DNA of 64,000 nucleotides. Origin: Sphingopyxis macrogoltabida. GTDB taxonomy: Bacteria > Pseudomonadota > Alphaproteobacteria > Sphingomonadales > Sphingomonadaceae. The stretch is from assembly GCF_001314325.1 (NCBI RefSeq), contig NZ_CP009429.1:62501-126500 (forward strand), written 5' to 3'. The notes under the pieces were generated by a model. That model ran no database searches, was not told the origin of the DNA, and saw nothing but the letters and a program-made list of their open reading frames with translations. This document shows, piece by piece, positions 53,331 through 62,159 of this stretch. The position numbers and the translations under genes were made by a program. Each line of letters begins with the position of its first letter. Position 1 is the first letter of the stretch.

Positions 53331-54614
53331 ATGAAACTATCCGCACCGGCCTATCTGGCGTCCTATTTCCTGTCGATTCTCGGCAATTCGATCGCCGCGG
53401 TGGCGCTGCCGCTGATCGTGCTCGACAAGACGGGGAGCGTGCTGGGAACCGGCTCGGTCGCTGCCGCGACCGCGCTGCCGGCGATCTTTGCCGGGCTGTT
53501 CATGGGCGTCGTCATCGACCGCTTCAACCGGCGCGACTGCTCGGTCGTGACCGACCTCATTTCAGCCTTCTCGGTCGCCGCGCTGCCGATCGTCGACCAT
53601 ATCTCGGGGCTGACGCTGTCGTGGTTCATCCTGCTCGGCATCGTCGGCTCGCTGGGTGACCTGCCGGGGCTGGCGGCCCGGACGGCGCTGTTACCGGCCG
53701 TCCTCCGGCACAGCGGCGCATCGGCGGAGCGCATGGCGGGCTTCGCGCAGGTGCTGGTGTCGCTCGCGCTGCTCGCCGGCCCGGCGCTGGCGGGCACGTT
53801 GATGGCGCTGCTCCCCGGGACGACCGTCCTCTGGATCACCGCCGCGACGTCGCTGCTCGCGGCGCTCGCGACCCTGTTCATTCCCCGCGAGGTCGGCGCG
53901 GTGCCGGTCGAGGCGACGGAGCAGCCGGACGGTGCCGGTTGGCAGGGCCTGCGCGAGGGATGGCTGGTGCTGCTCCGCAGCCCGTTCCTGAAAGCGATGA
54001 TGGCGATCGGTACCCTGTCGGTCATGGCGCTCGGGGCGCTGCAGGGGCTGATCCTGCCCGTCTATTTCTCCGGCATCGATCAGCCCTCGTCGCTGGGGCT
54101 GGTGCTGTCCGCCATCGGACTCGGCACGCTCGCGGGCGGCGCGATCTACGGCACGCTGGGCGGCCGGGGCGCGCGGCGGCGCTGGCTGGTGACCGGGCTG
54201 ACGGGGGCGACGATCGGCTTTGCCGTCATCGCCACGCTGGCCTCGGTGCCGGTGATCCTCGCCGGCGCCGTCGTGCTCGGGCTGTCGAGCGCCCTCTACA
54301 GCGGGCTGTTCGGCGTCCTGTCGATCGAGCGGGTGCCCGAACATGTGCGCGGGCGCATCGCGGCAATCCAGAATGCGCTGATCACCGCCGCCGTGCCGCT
54401 CGGGATCATGGGCGCCGCAGTGCTGATCGAGCTGAGCGGGTTGCCGGTCGCCGTCATCGCGACGGCCGGCATATGGGCTGCGGCGGCGGCGACGGGCCTG
54501 TTTGTCCCTGCACTTCGCGATCTCGGGCGTGCTGCAAGCGAAGCGGAGCGGACCCCGGCGGCCAGCTTTGCGGACGAGCCCGCCGTCACCACGGGGATGA
54601 CGGCCGATGCGTAG
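53331..54614 (+). CDS. MFS transporter
   Basis: 427 residues from ATG 53331 (GGGCAGG upstream). Twelve hydrophobic segments in two six-helix domains. Motif A-like loop GVVIDRFNRRDCSVVTD between helices 2 and 3; the second half has GGAIYGTLGGRGARRRWLV. It fits the enterobactin exporter/MFS_3-like drug efflux group. The merR-family gene overlaps its stop by 8 nt, so the pair forms one operon and probably a self-controlled efflux unit. Confidence 0.9.
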   Translation: MKLSAPAYLASYFLSILGNSIAAVALPLIVLDKTGSVLGTGSVAAATALPAIFAGLFMGVVIDRFNRRDCSVVTDLISAFSVAALPIVDHISGLTLSWFILLGIVGSLGDLPGLAARTALLPAVLRHSGASAERMAGFAQVLVSLALLAGPALAGTLMALLPGTTVLWITAATSLLAALATLFIPREVGAVPVEATEQPDGAGWQGLREGWLVLLRSPFLKAMMAIGTLSVMALGALQGLILPVYFSGIDQPSSLGLVLSAIGLGTLAGGAIYGTLGGRGARRRWLVTGLTGATIGFAVIATLASVPVILAGAVVLGLSSALYSGLFGVLSIERVPEHVRGRIAAIQNALITAAVPLGIMGAAVLIELSGLPVAVIATAGIWAAAAATGLFVPALRDLGRAASEAERTPAASFADEPAVTTGMTADA

Positions 54615-55332
54615 CAAGGATATGGCGGACCTTGCCGGCGTGACGCCGCGCACGCTGCGCCACTATCGCCAGATCGGGCTGCTGCGCGAACCGCCCCGCG
54701 ACCGCAACGGCTATCGCCGCTATGGCGTCGCCGACCTCGTCCGGCTGCTGCGGATCAAGGGCCTTGCGGCGGCCGGCATCGCGCTGTCGGACATCCCATC
54801 CTTCCTCGAAGGGCGCGGCGCGGGCGTCGGCGATGTGCTCGATACGCTCGACCGGCAACTGGCCGACCAGATCGCCCGGCTCGAGGAACAGCGGCGGCTG
54901 GTGGCGCGGCTGAAGAGCGACGCCGACCTGCCGGGCGCCGGGCTGAGCCAGCCGTTCAACGCGCTGACCGAGGGACGTTCGGAAGCGGCGATCGAGGCGT
55001 GGCGCGAACAGCTCACTCTATTCGCGCAATTGCTGAGCCAGGAAGACCTCGCCCGGCTCTATGCGATTTACGAACGCATGGCGGAATCGGCCGCCTTTGC
55101 CGAACTCGGCAAAAGGTTCGACGCGCTCGGGCCACAAAGCGGCGATGACGAGATCGCGGCGCTGGCGAAGGAATATTCCCATCATTTCGAGGCCGTCCTT
55201 CCGGAATTCAGGGACGTGTTTCGCGTTCACCGCAAGGCGACGCTCTTCGAACTGATCAACGCGCACGCGCTGACCAGCGTCAACGACAGCCAGCGCAAGA
55301 TGCTGGCAGCGGTCGCCTCATACATCGCCTGA
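54607..55332 (+). CDS. MerR-family transcriptional regulator
   Basis: 241 residues from ATG 54607; ATG 54622 with AAGGA upstream is an alternative. Winged helix N-terminus: MADLAGVTPRTLRHYRQIGLLREPPRDRNGYRRYGVADLVRLLRIKGLAAAGIALSDI is the MerR pattern to about residue 70, then the dimer coiled coil (LDRQLADQIARLEEQRRLVARL). The C-terminal domain of about 130 residues resembles TipAS-like ligand domains. It overlaps the MFS gene and probably acts at the operator 53294-53313. Confidence 0.92.
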   Translation: MRSKDMADLAGVTPRTLRHYRQIGLLREPPRDRNGYRRYGVADLVRLLRIKGLAAAGIALSDIPSFLEGRGAGVGDVLDTLDRQLADQIARLEEQRRLVARLKSDADLPGAGLSQPFNALTEGRSEAAIEAWREQLTLFAQLLSQEDLARLYAIYERMAESAAFAELGKRFDALGPQSGDDEIAALAKEYSHHFEAVLPEFRDVFRVHRKATLFELINAHALTSVNDSQRKMLAAVASYIA

Positions 55333-55373
55333 ATCCGCGATTTCCTCCACCGAATGCGAAAGGGGTTACGATC

Positions 55374-57422
55374 ATGCGCTCTCTGTCCGTTGCGATACTG
55401 CTTTGCGGGGCCATGCTGACGGGCGGTGCCGGCAGCGTCCATGCGCAGGAGGAGCAATCGCCGGCTTCGGCGCCCGCGAAGGCCGAGATCGGCAGCTTCG
55501 GGTTCGACGAGGCGGGTATGGACCGGACGGTGAGGCCGGGCGACGACTTCTTCGCCTATGCCAACGGGACGTGGATCGACAACACACAAATCCCCGACGA
55601 CAAGCCTGCCTATGGTTCCTATTACCGGCAGGAAGACCAGACCAACGAGCAGCTCCGCGCGATATTGGAAGCGGCAGAGGCGGATCCGACGAGCAAGCTT
55701 GGCCGCGCCTATGCCGCCTATCTCGACACCGATCGGGTCGAGGCGCTGGGCCTCGCGCCAATCCGCCCGTGGCTCGACCGGATCAAGGGCCTTTCCGACC
55801 GCAACGGCTATTCGGCGCTGCTCGCCGAGGCGGACGAGATGCGCGTCGGCGGGCCGGTCGTCTATTGGGTGTGGCAGGACGACCGCGAACCGGGTCAAAC
55901 ACGGCTGATGGTCGATCAGGCCGGGCTCGGGCTGGGCGACCGCGACAGCTATTTGTCCGACGAGCCGGCCTATGCGGCGATGCGAACGGCCTATGTCGCG
56001 CACCTGGCGAGGTTGCTGACGCTGGCCGGCGAAGCCGATGCCGATGCCCGCGCGCAGGCGGTGATGGCGCTGGAGACCGAAATCGCCAAGGTTCACTGGC
56101 CGCGCGTCGATGCCGCCGACATGGTCAAGACCTATCATAAGTTCCCGATTGCCGGGCTCGCCGAATTCTCGACGCCGACCCTCGATCTGGCGACGATCCT
56201 GAAGCGGCACGGCCCGCATCTCACGCATGTGCAGGTCCGCGAGCCGAGCGCGATCAAGGGGATTGCGGCGATCGTCGACAAGGCGCCGCTCGATGTTCTG
56301 AAGGACCAGTTGATCCTGCGCAGCCTCGGCGGTCTGGCGGAGGTATTGCCCGCCGCGATCGACGACGAAGTCTTTGCCTTCTACGGCACGACCTTGGCGG
56401 GGACGCCCCGGCAGGCGCCACGCTGGCGGCGCGCGGTCGCCTTCGTCTCGGATGCGCTGCGCGACGATCTCGGCGGCGCCTATGTCGCGCGCCATTTTCC
56501 GCCCGGCTACAAGGCGGAAATGACCAGCATGGTCGACAATCTGAAAGGCGTGATGCACGACCGCATCAACAAGCTCGCCTGGATGCAGCCGCAGACGAAG
56601 CGGCGCGCGCAGGAAAAGCTCAAGAATCTGACGGTGCGCGTCGGCTACCCCGACCAGTGGCGCGATTATGCCGCGCTGGACATCGGGGCCGGCGACGCCT
56701 TCGGCAACCGCGTGCGGGCGAACCGGTTCGACTTCCGTTACATGATGCAGCGGGCCAGCGAACCGACGCGGTGGTGGGAATGGAGCTATCTCAGCGCGCA
56801 GAAGGTCGATGCCAACGCCAATTACAACCTGTTGCAGCTCACCTTCCCGGCCGCCTTCCTGCAGCCGCCGACCTTCGATCCCGGCGCTGATGCGGCGATC
56901 AACTATGGCGCGGTCGGTGCGGTGGCGGCGCACGAGATCACGCATAATTTCGACAACAGCGGCGCGAAGTATAACGAGAAGGGGGTGCAGGCCGAATGGT
57001 GGACGCCCGAAGACGTCAAGGCGTTCGAAGCGGCCGGCGACGCGCTCGTCGCGCAATATGACGCCTATGAGGTGCTGCCCGGCCTGCATGCGAACGGCCG
57101 CATTTCACTGGGCGAGAATATCAGCGATCTGGCGGGCCTGACCTTTGCCTATGAGGCGTACAAGCGTTCGCTGGGCGGCAAGCCTGCGCCGGTCATCAAT
57201 GGCCTCACCGGCGACCAGCGCTTCTTTCTCGGCTGGGCGCAATTCTTCCGCATCAAGGCGCGCGACGAATATTTGCGCCAGACGATGCTGACCTGGCAGC
57301 ATTCGCCTGACAGGCTGCGCGTGTTGACCGTGCGCAACATCGATGCCTGGTACGAGGCGTTCGACGTCAAGCCCGGCGACAAACTCTATCTGCCGCCCGA
57401 AAATCGGGTGAGGATCTGGTAA
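55374..57422 (+). CDS. M13-family zinc metallopeptidase, second paralogue, exported
   Basis: 682 residues with a signal peptide (MRSLSVAILLCGAMLTGGAGSVHAQ). HEITHNFDNSG gives His520, Glu521 and His524; Glu581 in LGENISDLAGL is the third ligand. It shares the architecture, length and most motifs with the enzyme at 51120-53171 (for example IGSFGFDEAGMDRTVRPGDDFF against the corresponding block there). The gene starts 41 bp after merR and may be in the same transcript. Substrates unknown. Confidence 0.95.
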   Translation: MRSLSVAILLCGAMLTGGAGSVHAQEEQSPASAPAKAEIGSFGFDEAGMDRTVRPGDDFFAYANGTWIDNTQIPDDKPAYGSYYRQEDQTNEQLRAILEAAEADPTSKLGRAYAAYLDTDRVEALGLAPIRPWLDRIKGLSDRNGYSALLAEADEMRVGGPVVYWVWQDDREPGQTRLMVDQAGLGLGDRDSYLSDEPAYAAMRTAYVAHLARLLTLAGEADADARAQAVMALETEIAKVHWPRVDAADMVKTYHKFPIAGLAEFSTPTLDLATILKRHGPHLTHVQVREPSAIKGIAAIVDKAPLDVLKDQLILRSLGGLAEVLPAAIDDEVFAFYGTTLAGTPRQAPRWRRAVAFVSDALRDDLGGAYVARHFPPGYKAEMTSMVDNLKGVMHDRINKLAWMQPQTKRRAQEKLKNLTVRVGYPDQWRDYAALDIGAGDAFGNRVRANRFDFRYMMQRASEPTRWWEWSYLSAQKVDANANYNLLQLTFPAAFLQPPTFDPGADAAINYGAVGAVAAHEITHNFDNSGAKYNEKGVQAEWWTPEDVKAFEAAGDALVAQYDAYEVLPGLHANGRISLGENISDLAGLTFAYEAYKRSLGGKPAPVINGLTGDQRFFLGWAQFFRIKARDEYLRQTMLTWQHSPDRLRVLTVRNIDAWYEAFDVKPGDKLYLPPENRVRIW

Positions 57423-57592
57423 GCAACTGAAATCGCACGCCCGGCTGCGGCAGCCCGCGTGTATAACAATTCTCGTATAAAAAGCCTTGGCATTATTATT
57501 ATTCATATAGGCGCCGCCGTTTCAATTTTGCCCCGATAACGCCGCGCACGAATCCAACATCCAGCGGCGATTCTGAAAATGGGGGCTGCAAG

Positions 57593-59893
57593 ATGAGGAA
57601 AGTTTCACGGACCGGGCGGGTGCTGTTGCTGGCGGGGACGATGTCGGCGCTGGCGATATCGGAAGCGGCGTTCGCGCAGGACGCCGCGGCACCGCAAGGC
57701 GGCCTCGACGAAATCGTCGTCACCGCACGCAAGCGCGAGGAAAATCTCCAGTCGGCGCCGCTGTCGGTGTCGGCGATCGGCGGCGAAGCGCTCGCCAAGG
57801 CGGGGATCGACGAATTTTCGGAGATCGCGGGCCGCGTTCCGGGCTTCACCTTCAACCCCGACAACGTCTCCGAACCCAATATCTTCCTGCGCGGGATCGG
57901 CACCGATATCGAAAGCGCGGCGTCGAACCCGGCGATCGGCTTTTTCCTCAACGACGTCTATCTGTCGCGCGCGCAAGGGACCGCGATCGAACTGTTCGAC
58001 CTCGAACGCGTCGAGATCGTGCGCGGGCCGCAGGGCACGCTCTATGGCAAGAATGTCGTCGGCGGCGCGATCAACTTCATCACCCGCAAGCCGACCGACG
58101 AATTCCGCGCCGGTGCCGAGGCGGGGATGGGCAATTACGGCAGCTTCGAGGTCAAGGCGAATGCCGCGGGCGGGCTGGCCGAAGGTCTGTCGGGCAGCAT
58201 CGCCGCGAGTGCGCGGCACCATGACGGCTATGCCCGCAACACCTTCACCGGCAACGATGTCGAGGATCTCGATGCCTATGGCGTGATGGCCCAGCTTCGC
58301 TACCAGCCCGACGACCGGCTCGACATCCTGCTGACCGGCGACCTGACGCGGCGGCGCGGCGGCGGCAAATGGGTCGATATCCAGATCCCGTCGGAGCATA
58401 ATATCCCCTTCGTGAACCCCGACCGGCGCCGCGGTCCGAACAATATCGACGGCAAGCAGGACGCCGACCTCGGCGGTGTCCACCTCAGCGTCAATTACGA
58501 CACTGGCTCGGGCACGCTGACCTCGGTGACGGCGTATCGCGAGGGCAAGTTCGCGTCGGTCAACAACGATGCGGGCAGCTTCATCGACTTCACCAGGATG
58601 ATCTATGGTCCCGACGGACGGATCGATTTCGGCGCGATCGACCATTCGCTGTTCAACGACGATTATTACATCAACGACAAGGACGAGACCGCAAAGAGCT
58701 TTTCGCAGGATCTGCGCTTCCGTTCGGACTTCGACGGCCCGTTCAACCTGCTCGCCGGTCTCTATTACCAGCATGAAAGCGTCGATCGCACCGAGATCGC
58801 CGATTATATCTTCGTCGAATTCTATGCGCAGGGCAAAGAAATCGCCGAGACGCGGCTGAAGAGCGACACCTGGGCCGCCTTCGTCGAAGGCACGTTCGAC
58901 ATCACCGACACGCTCGGGGTGACCGCGGGCATCCGCTACACCAAGGACAAGAAGCGCTTCGCTGTCTATCGCGAAACGATCGGCGACTTCCTCGGTGCCG
59001 AGTTCGAGGACGAGAATGGCGATTTCACCCGCGCCTTTTCGGCTTCGAGCAAGCAGAGCTGGGATGCGTGGACGCCGAGTGTCAATTTGCACTGGCAGCC
59101 GGCGGAGGACGTGTATCTCTACGGCCTCGTGTCGAAGGGTTACAAGTCGGGCGGCTGGAACGGCGAGAATGCGACCAACCCCGGCGAGGCACGCCTTGCC
59201 TATAACCCCGAATATGCCTGGAACTACGAGGTCGGGGCCAAGACGACGTGGCTCGACAACCGGCTGCGTTTCAACCTCACCGGCTTCTGGACCGAATATA
59301 AGGATCTGCAGACGCAGCAGTTCGTGATCTTCGATCCCAATCTGCCCGCCGACAATGTGATCTCGAACGCGGGCAAGGCACGGGTGAAGGGGATCGAGCT
59401 CGAAACCGCGGTTGCCCCGGTCGACGGCGTGACGCTGTTCGCCAACTATACCTATATGGACGCGAAGATCACCGGCGACCTGATCAGCACCGAACTGCAA
59501 TATGACCCGAGCTGCTTCTGCTCGGTGCCGGTGCCGACGAACCTCAAGGGCAATGTCCTGCGCCGCTCGCCGAAGAATTCGTTCAGCATCGGCGGCGACG
59601 TCACGGTGCCGGTGAGCAGCCGGATCAACGCCTTCGTCCGCGCCGACTATAACTGGACCGACGATTTCTTCTTCGACAATGAAAACAGCGCGCGCACGCG
59701 CCAGCGGTCGGTTGGCGTGCTCAACGGGTCGATCGGCATCGCGACCGACGACGACAAATGGGAATTGCGCCTGTGGGCCAAGAACCTGACCAACGAGCTG
59801 TATGAATCGGGGAAGAGCGACGTGATCGGCTCGGTGCTCGTTTCCTACAATCCGCCGCGCACTTATGGCGCGACGCTGCGCTGGAAATATTGA
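57593..59893 (+). CDS. TonB-dependent receptor
   Basis: 766 residues. The signal peptide ends at AFA/QDAAA (about residue 28). The TonB box-like DEIVVTARKREENLQ (39-53) leads to the plug (SAPLSVSAIGGEALAKAGIDEFSEIAGRVPGFTF, FLRGIGTD, VEIVRGPQGTLYGKNVVGGAINFITRKP). The barrel ends with YGATLRWKY, the expected aromatic terminus. It belongs to the type common in sphingomonads for aromatic compounds and siderophores. The gene is followed after 23 nt by an aspartate-dehydrogenase-like gene and then an AAHS-type transporter, so an aromatic or amino-acid-derived substrate is possible. Confidence 0.94.
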   Translation: MRKVSRTGRVLLLAGTMSALAISEAAFAQDAAAPQGGLDEIVVTARKREENLQSAPLSVSAIGGEALAKAGIDEFSEIAGRVPGFTFNPDNVSEPNIFLRGIGTDIESAASNPAIGFFLNDVYLSRAQGTAIELFDLERVEIVRGPQGTLYGKNVVGGAINFITRKPTDEFRAGAEAGMGNYGSFEVKANAAGGLAEGLSGSIAASARHHDGYARNTFTGNDVEDLDAYGVMAQLRYQPDDRLDILLTGDLTRRRGGGKWVDIQIPSEHNIPFVNPDRRRGPNNIDGKQDADLGGVHLSVNYDTGSGTLTSVTAYREGKFASVNNDAGSFIDFTRMIYGPDGRIDFGAIDHSLFNDDYYINDKDETAKSFSQDLRFRSDFDGPFNLLAGLYYQHESVDRTEIADYIFVEFYAQGKEIAETRLKSDTWAAFVEGTFDITDTLGVTAGIRYTKDKKRFAVYRETIGDFLGAEFEDENGDFTRAFSASSKQSWDAWTPSVNLHWQPAEDVYLYGLVSKGYKSGGWNGENATNPGEARLAYNPEYAWNYEVGAKTTWLDNRLRFNLTGFWTEYKDLQTQQFVIFDPNLPADNVISNAGKARVKGIELETAVAPVDGVTLFANYTYMDAKITGDLISTELQYDPSCFCSVPVPTNLKGNVLRRSPKNSFSIGGDVTVPVSSRINAFVRADYNWTDDFFFDNENSARTRQRSVGVLNGSIGIATDDDKWELRLWAKNLTNELYESGKSDVIGSVLVSYNPPRTYGATLRWKY

Positions 59894-59916
59894 CTTCGTT
59901 GGGGGCGTGATCGGCG

Positions 59917-60678
59917 ATGCGTGTCGGGCTGATCGGTTTCGGTTTTATCGGGGCCGACCTGTACCGCCGCATCGCCGCCGACGGCAGTGCGTTCGAACTG
60001 GCCTTCGTCCATAACCGGACGGCGGCGCGGCTCGCAGATGTCCCGCCCGGTCTGATCCTCGACGATCTGGCGGAGGCGCGGCGTTTTGCGCCCGACCTGA
60101 TCGTCGAGGCGGCCGATCCCGGCGTCACCCGCCGCTACGGCGAGGCCTTTCTGGGTTTCGCCGACTATATGCCGCTCTCGCTCACCGCGCTTGCCGATGA
60201 GGCTTTGCGCGCACGGCTCGACGCTACTGCGGCGGACTCGGGCCGGTCGTTGCTCATCGCGCACGGCGCGCTGGTCGGGATGGACAGCCTCGCCGAATGG
60301 CAGGCAATGTGGGAGGAGGTGGCGATCACCTTCCGCAAGCCGCCCGCCAGCCTCGGCCTGCCGGGCGCGCCCGGTGAGACCCTGCTCTTCGACGGCAGCG
60401 TGCGCGAGATCGCGGCGCGCTATCCGCACAATGTCAACGCGATGGTCGCCTGCGCGCTGGCGACGGTCGGGCTCGACCGCTGCCGGGCGCGGCTGGTCGC
60501 CGATCCGGCGCTCGACCATCTGGTGCTTGAGGTCGAGGCGCGGGGCCGCGACGGTGCGCGGCTGTCGATCCGCCGCAGCCAGCCCGCCACCGGCGTGTCG
60601 GGCAGCGAAATGGCGGCGTCGGCGTGGCGCTCGATCTGCCGCGCCGCGCCGCTGCCGGGCGGAGCGGTTTTCGTCTGA
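59917..60678 (+). CDS. L-aspartate dehydrogenase-like (NadX/DUF108) protein
   Basis: 253 residues. N-terminal NAD(P)-binding GLIGFGFIG (4-12), and the DUF108 catalytic domain with His171 in RYPHNVNAMVACALAT, the family active-site His. Known members oxidise L-aspartate to iminoaspartate. The AHGALVGMDSLAEWQAMWEEVAITFRKPP segment (about 105-140) matches the family. It lies between a TonB receptor and an MFS transporter gene (23-nt and 45-nt gaps). Involvement in NAD synthesis is not indicated here; catabolism of a related amino acid seems likely. Confidence 0.88.
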   Translation: MRVGLIGFGFIGADLYRRIAADGSAFELAFVHNRTAARLADVPPGLILDDLAEARRFAPDLIVEAADPGVTRRYGEAFLGFADYMPLSLTALADEALRARLDATAADSGRSLLIAHGALVGMDSLAEWQAMWEEVAITFRKPPASLGLPGAPGETLLFDGSVREIAARYPHNVNAMVACALATVGLDRCRARLVADPALDHLVLEVEARGRDGARLSIRRSQPATGVSGSEMAASAWRSICRAAPLPGGAVFV

Positions 60679-60723
60679 TCGCGCCCGCCGGCCGAACGAA
60701 ACGACCGGGCGATGGGGGAAATG

Positions 60724-62040
60724 ATGACAATAGCGACGCCGGTGCAGCCTATCATCGACGGCTTGGCCTTTCGCGCCTTTCATGCGCGGCTGCTCGCGCT
60801 GGTCGCGGCGGTCATCCTGCTCGACGGCTTCGATATCCAGCTCGCCGCCTTCGCGGCGCCCGCCATTCTTGCGGACTGGCGGATCGGTTCGGGGGCGCTG
60901 GCGCCGGTCATGGCGGCCTCGCTGGCGGGCATGGCGTTCGGCACAAGCATCGGCGGCTGGCTCGGCGACCGCTTCGGGCGGCGGCCGGCGCTGATCGGCG
61001 CCGTGCTCTGGTTCGGCGCCATGGCGATGCTGACCGCGCTGTGCACCAATGTGACGAGCTTCGCGATCCTGCGCTTCATCACCGGGCTCGGGCTCGGCGC
61101 CGCAGTGCCCAATGCGACCGCGCTCGTCGCGGAATGGATGCCGCTGCGGGCACGCAACTATGCCGTCACCGTGATCTCGGTCGGGGTGCCGTGCGGCGGG
61201 ATCGTCGGCGCCGCGATCGCGTCCTGGCTGATCCCGGCCTATGGCTGGCCCGCCGCCTTCGTGGTCGGTGGTGCGCTACCGCTGCTGCTCAGCCTCGCGA
61301 TGCTGCGCGGCCTACCCGAATCGCCGGTGCTGCTGGCGCGGCGCGGCGGCGCCGATGCGCAAATCGCGGCGATGATCGCGGCTGCCGGGGGGATGGCCGA
61401 AGGACCCTTCGCGCCGCCCCCCGCCATCGCCGCCGGCGGCCATCCTTTCGATCCCGCGCTGCGGCGAACGACGATCGGCATGGGGCTTGCCTTCTTTGCG
61501 GCGCTGATGTCGGTCTATGCGCTGCTGAGCTGGGTGCCCGTGCTGCTGTCGGGCGCCGGCTTCGCGATGGGCAGCGCGATCCGCGGCGCGATGATCCTCA
61601 ACCTGTCGGGGGTCACGGCGTCCTTCGCGCTCACCTGGGTGATGCTGCGCATCGGTTCGCGCCGGACGATCATCGCGACGGTGGCGGCGGGCATCGCGGC
61701 GCTGGGGTTGTGGAGCACGCTGCTGCACTGGCCCGAGGTCGCGCCGGGCATCGTGTTGGCCGGTCTTGCGCTGACCGGCGCGACGGTGCTGTCGCTGCAG
61801 GTCTTGCTGCTGACGCTGTCGAGCCATGCCTTCCCGGTCGAATGCCGCTCGGCCGGGATCGGTTATTCGATCAGCTTCGGCCGGATTGGCGCGATCATCA
61901 GCGCCTTCGGTGCCGGGGTGCTGCTCGACCAGCCCAGCGGCACCTGGCTGTTTTTTGCGATGATCGCGGCGGCGCTCGTCCTCCTCGCCGCCGGGGCGCT
62001 GATCGTTGACCGCCACTTCCCAGGTCGGCCGCGGGTTTAA
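60724..62040 (+). CDS. MFS transporter of the aromatic acid:H+ symporter (AAHS) type
   Basis: 438 residues from ATG 60724, placed by GGGGGAA upstream; ATG 60721 and 60712 are possible. Twelve membrane segments. The first carries LDGFDIQLAAFAAPAI, where the DGFD/E motif is diagnostic of PcaK-like carriers; the loop GTSIGGWLGDRFGRRPALIG is motif A. The second half is typical (RTTIGMGLAFFAALMSVYALLSWVPVLLSGAGFA). It would import a small carboxylated aromatic across the inner membrane. It ends just before a very long hairpin. Confidence 0.92.
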   Translation: MTIATPVQPIIDGLAFRAFHARLLALVAAVILLDGFDIQLAAFAAPAILADWRIGSGALAPVMAASLAGMAFGTSIGGWLGDRFGRRPALIGAVLWFGAMAMLTALCTNVTSFAILRFITGLGLGAAVPNATALVAEWMPLRARNYAVTVISVGVPCGGIVGAAIASWLIPAYGWPAAFVVGGALPLLLSLAMLRGLPESPVLLARRGGADAQIAAMIAAAGGMAEGPFAPPPAIAAGGHPFDPALRRTTIGMGLAFFAALMSVYALLSWVPVLLSGAGFAMGSAIRGAMILNLSGVTASFALTWVMLRIGSRRTIIATVAAGIAALGLWSTLLHWPEVAPGIVLAGLALTGATVLSLQVLLLTLSSHAFPVECRSAGIGYSISFGRIGAIISAFGAGVLLDQPSGTWLFFAMIAAALVLLAAGALIVDRHFPGRPRV

Positions 62041-62046
62041 AATCTG

Positions 62047-62062
62047 TTCCACTTAAGTGGAA
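62047..62062. repeat. Perfect 16-bp palindrome
   Basis: TTCCACTTAAGTGGAA is an exact inverted repeat, four bases after the stop of the AAHS transporter and one base before a giant hairpin. Function unknown; possibly a protein site or part of the same repeat element. Confidence 0.85.
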
Positions 62063-62063
62063 A

Positions 62064-62143
62064 CGGCACCGGCCAGCTCCCCCACCCGGCCTCCCCAACG
62101 ATAGTAACCTGGGGAGGCCGGGTGGGGGAGCGGGCCGGTGCCG
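62064..62143. terminator. Giant hairpin between convergent genes
   Basis: Arms of 34 bp (62064-62097 with 62110-62143) pair with a single A-G mismatch (62075/62132) around a 12-nt loop. The inner 22 bp (from GCTCCCCCACCCGGCCTCCC) are perfect. It lies between the convergent MFS and LVIVD genes and serves as a terminator in either direction by its stability, although no T run follows. Confidence 0.85.
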
Positions 62144-62159
62144 CACCGCCGAAGAGGCT

